DNA of 59,246 nucleotides from contig ADNK01002763.1 of NCBI GenBank assembly GCA_000320545.1, positions 1 through 59,246 on the forward strand, written 5' to 3'. Position 1 is the first letter of the stretch. Each line of letters opens with the position of its first letter. This stretch comes from Bigelowiella natans CCMP2755 (Eukaryota; Cercozoa; Chlorarachniophyceae). Of the stretch, positions 58,858 to 59,246 are shown in pieces. The position numbers and the translations under genes are program-made. Below the pieces are notes generated by a model, which did no database searches, was not told where the DNA came from, and saw only the letters and a list, made by a program, of their open reading frames with translations.

Positions 58858-59246
58858 GATGGGTGATGAGACATATTTGTATTAGGCGAGACCGTGTATG
58901 AATGAGAGTGTGACAAGGCTTGTGTCGGCGTAGTGCTAAGAGCCAATCCCCACCCCTCCTTTTGTTTCCTATATAACATTTTTTAAGGCGTGCCAAATGT
59001 AAACTACACTGCCTCGGATGTACCAACAGGTGACTCTCCCAATACAGCCCCCCCCCTCCCCCCTCACCCCTCCCCTCTTCACCCCAGTCACTCTCCCTCT
59101 TGGGGGTGCGCGCGTGTGCATGTGTGTCTTTGATTACATGCGGAGATCGTCTCCCATTCAATGACGGACTGATAATGCAGGAGAGGGCGGTGATGGGGAT
59201 CGATGTGCTGAGATTAACGCAGCGGCAATTGAGTGGGCCATGAGCG
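53540..59246 (+). CDS. Alpha/beta-hydrolase (lipase family), secreted, 3' truncated by window
   Basis: 24 exons in consistent phase: 53540-53644, 53713-53790, 53866-53903, 53990-54076, 54187-54218, 54343-54376, 54539-54623, 54778-54823, 54927-54970, 55362-55419, 55638-55681, 55930-55989, 56110-56148, 56347-56400, 56687-56745, 56971-57014, 57328-57366, 57623-57666, 57939-58042, 58263-58296, 58494-58561, 58751-58821, 58990-59031, 59181-edge. They give about 458 residues and continue past the edge. MLWLSLGLGLLSVCKGT is a signal peptide. Nucleophile elbow FFAGHSLGGAMVQDY places Ser at 111. PTLTVGGELDGLSRITRI offers Asp 168, and VVVLPGVSHMQFASG offers His 197, completing a plausible triad. The C-terminal half (GTPWTAKAQQIL, SCHLPHIHGNL, CTLNITTVTQQ, LKAKLKSRQSIWEA, RCAEINAAAIEWAM) is an extension not placed in a known family. 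Substrate unknown; lipid or ester hydrolysis outside the cell or in the secretory pathway is inferred. Confidence 0.88.
54856..54923. repeat. (TCA)n array abutting a splice acceptor
   Basis: ATC/TCA array ending a few bases before the CACAG acceptor of the lipase exon at 54927; it acts as the intron end. Confidence 0.85.
55223..55295. repeat. (CA)n and (TA)n microsatellites
   Basis: ACAC array at 55223-55249 then TATA array to about 55282, in the lipase intron before exon 55362. Confidence 0.9.
55497..55755. repeat. (CG)n, (TA)n and (CA)n microsatellites
   Basis: CGCGCG at 55493-55508, TA array at 55560-55606 and CA array at 55716-55755, flanking lipase exon 55638-55681 on both sides. Confidence 0.9.
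56561..56599. repeat. (TA)n microsatellite
   Basis: TATATA run in the lipase intron before exon 56687. Confidence 0.9.
57075..57120. repeat. (GA)n microsatellite
   Basis: GA array in the lipase intron before exon 57328. Confidence 0.9.
57893..57932. repeat. (ATC)n array abutting a splice acceptor
   Basis: CAT trinucleotides run to within 6 bp of the TTACAG acceptor of lipase exon 57939. Confidence 0.9.
58822..58855. repeat. (GT)n beginning exactly at a splice donor
   Basis: The donor of lipase exon 58751-58821 is the first GT of a (GT)n array, so the donor position is repeated many times in register. Confidence 0.85.

Overview
The window is nuclear DNA from an intron-rich microbial eukaryote. 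Coding sequence is cut into many short exons (often 35-120 nt) with GT-AG introns packed with microsatellites. A receptor-type kinase carries a Ser/Pro/Thr (S-P-T) repeat stalk of a kind common in stramenopile proteins, so a stramenopile or another complex-plastid or heterotrophic protist is the best guess; the lineage cannot be fixed from this window. All gene models were built by hand from splice signals, reading-frame continuity and remembered family motifs. No search was run.

Layout, left to right. 85-3211 (-): NSUN2-type RNA m5C methyltransferase, possibly cut by the left edge. 4484-4973 (+): compact three-exon RMI2-like OB-fold protein. 5010-8250: anomalous low-stop island with a frameshifted zinc-cluster gene remnant. 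8305-9099 (-): membrane-anchored Gly-rich protein. 9625-11176 (+): multi-helix (probably seven-TM) membrane protein. 11270-11900: CTAG/GCATGC palindrome island. 12360-17874 (-): acidic, coiled-coil protein in many short exons. 18174-18656 (+): unrecognised exons. 19875-20480: second palindrome island. 20512-26109 (-): receptor-like protein kinase. 27470-28100: third palindrome island. 28185-30301 (-): complete four-exon model for a type II membrane protein joining a PA14-like domain to a METTL24-type methyltransferase. 30720-35613 (+): unrecognised protein(s) with a recurring LQxFLN-like motif. 36261-36602 (+): small one-TM ORF. 36640-40460: second large low-stop island. 40901-48617 (+): CC2D1/Lgd-like protein with DM14-like and C2-like parts. 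48700-49520: fourth palindrome island. 50380-52975 (-): unrecognised coiled-coil protein. 53540 to the right edge (+): alpha/beta-hydrolase (lipase) in 24 consecutive exons, running off the window.

The recognised genes are unrelated housekeeping or membrane functions (RNA modification, genome stability, ESCRT-type trafficking, signalling, lipid hydrolysis, glycan-type secretory methylation), so there is no operon-like logic. The most unusual pattern is architectural. Four short intergenic islands share the exact 12-bp palindrome CATGCTAGCATG. Each lies just beyond the 3' end of a minus-strand gene on its right, and in two clear cases (one more weaker) also after the 3' end of a plus-strand gene on its left. 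The PA14-methyltransferase fusion is the most unusual protein.
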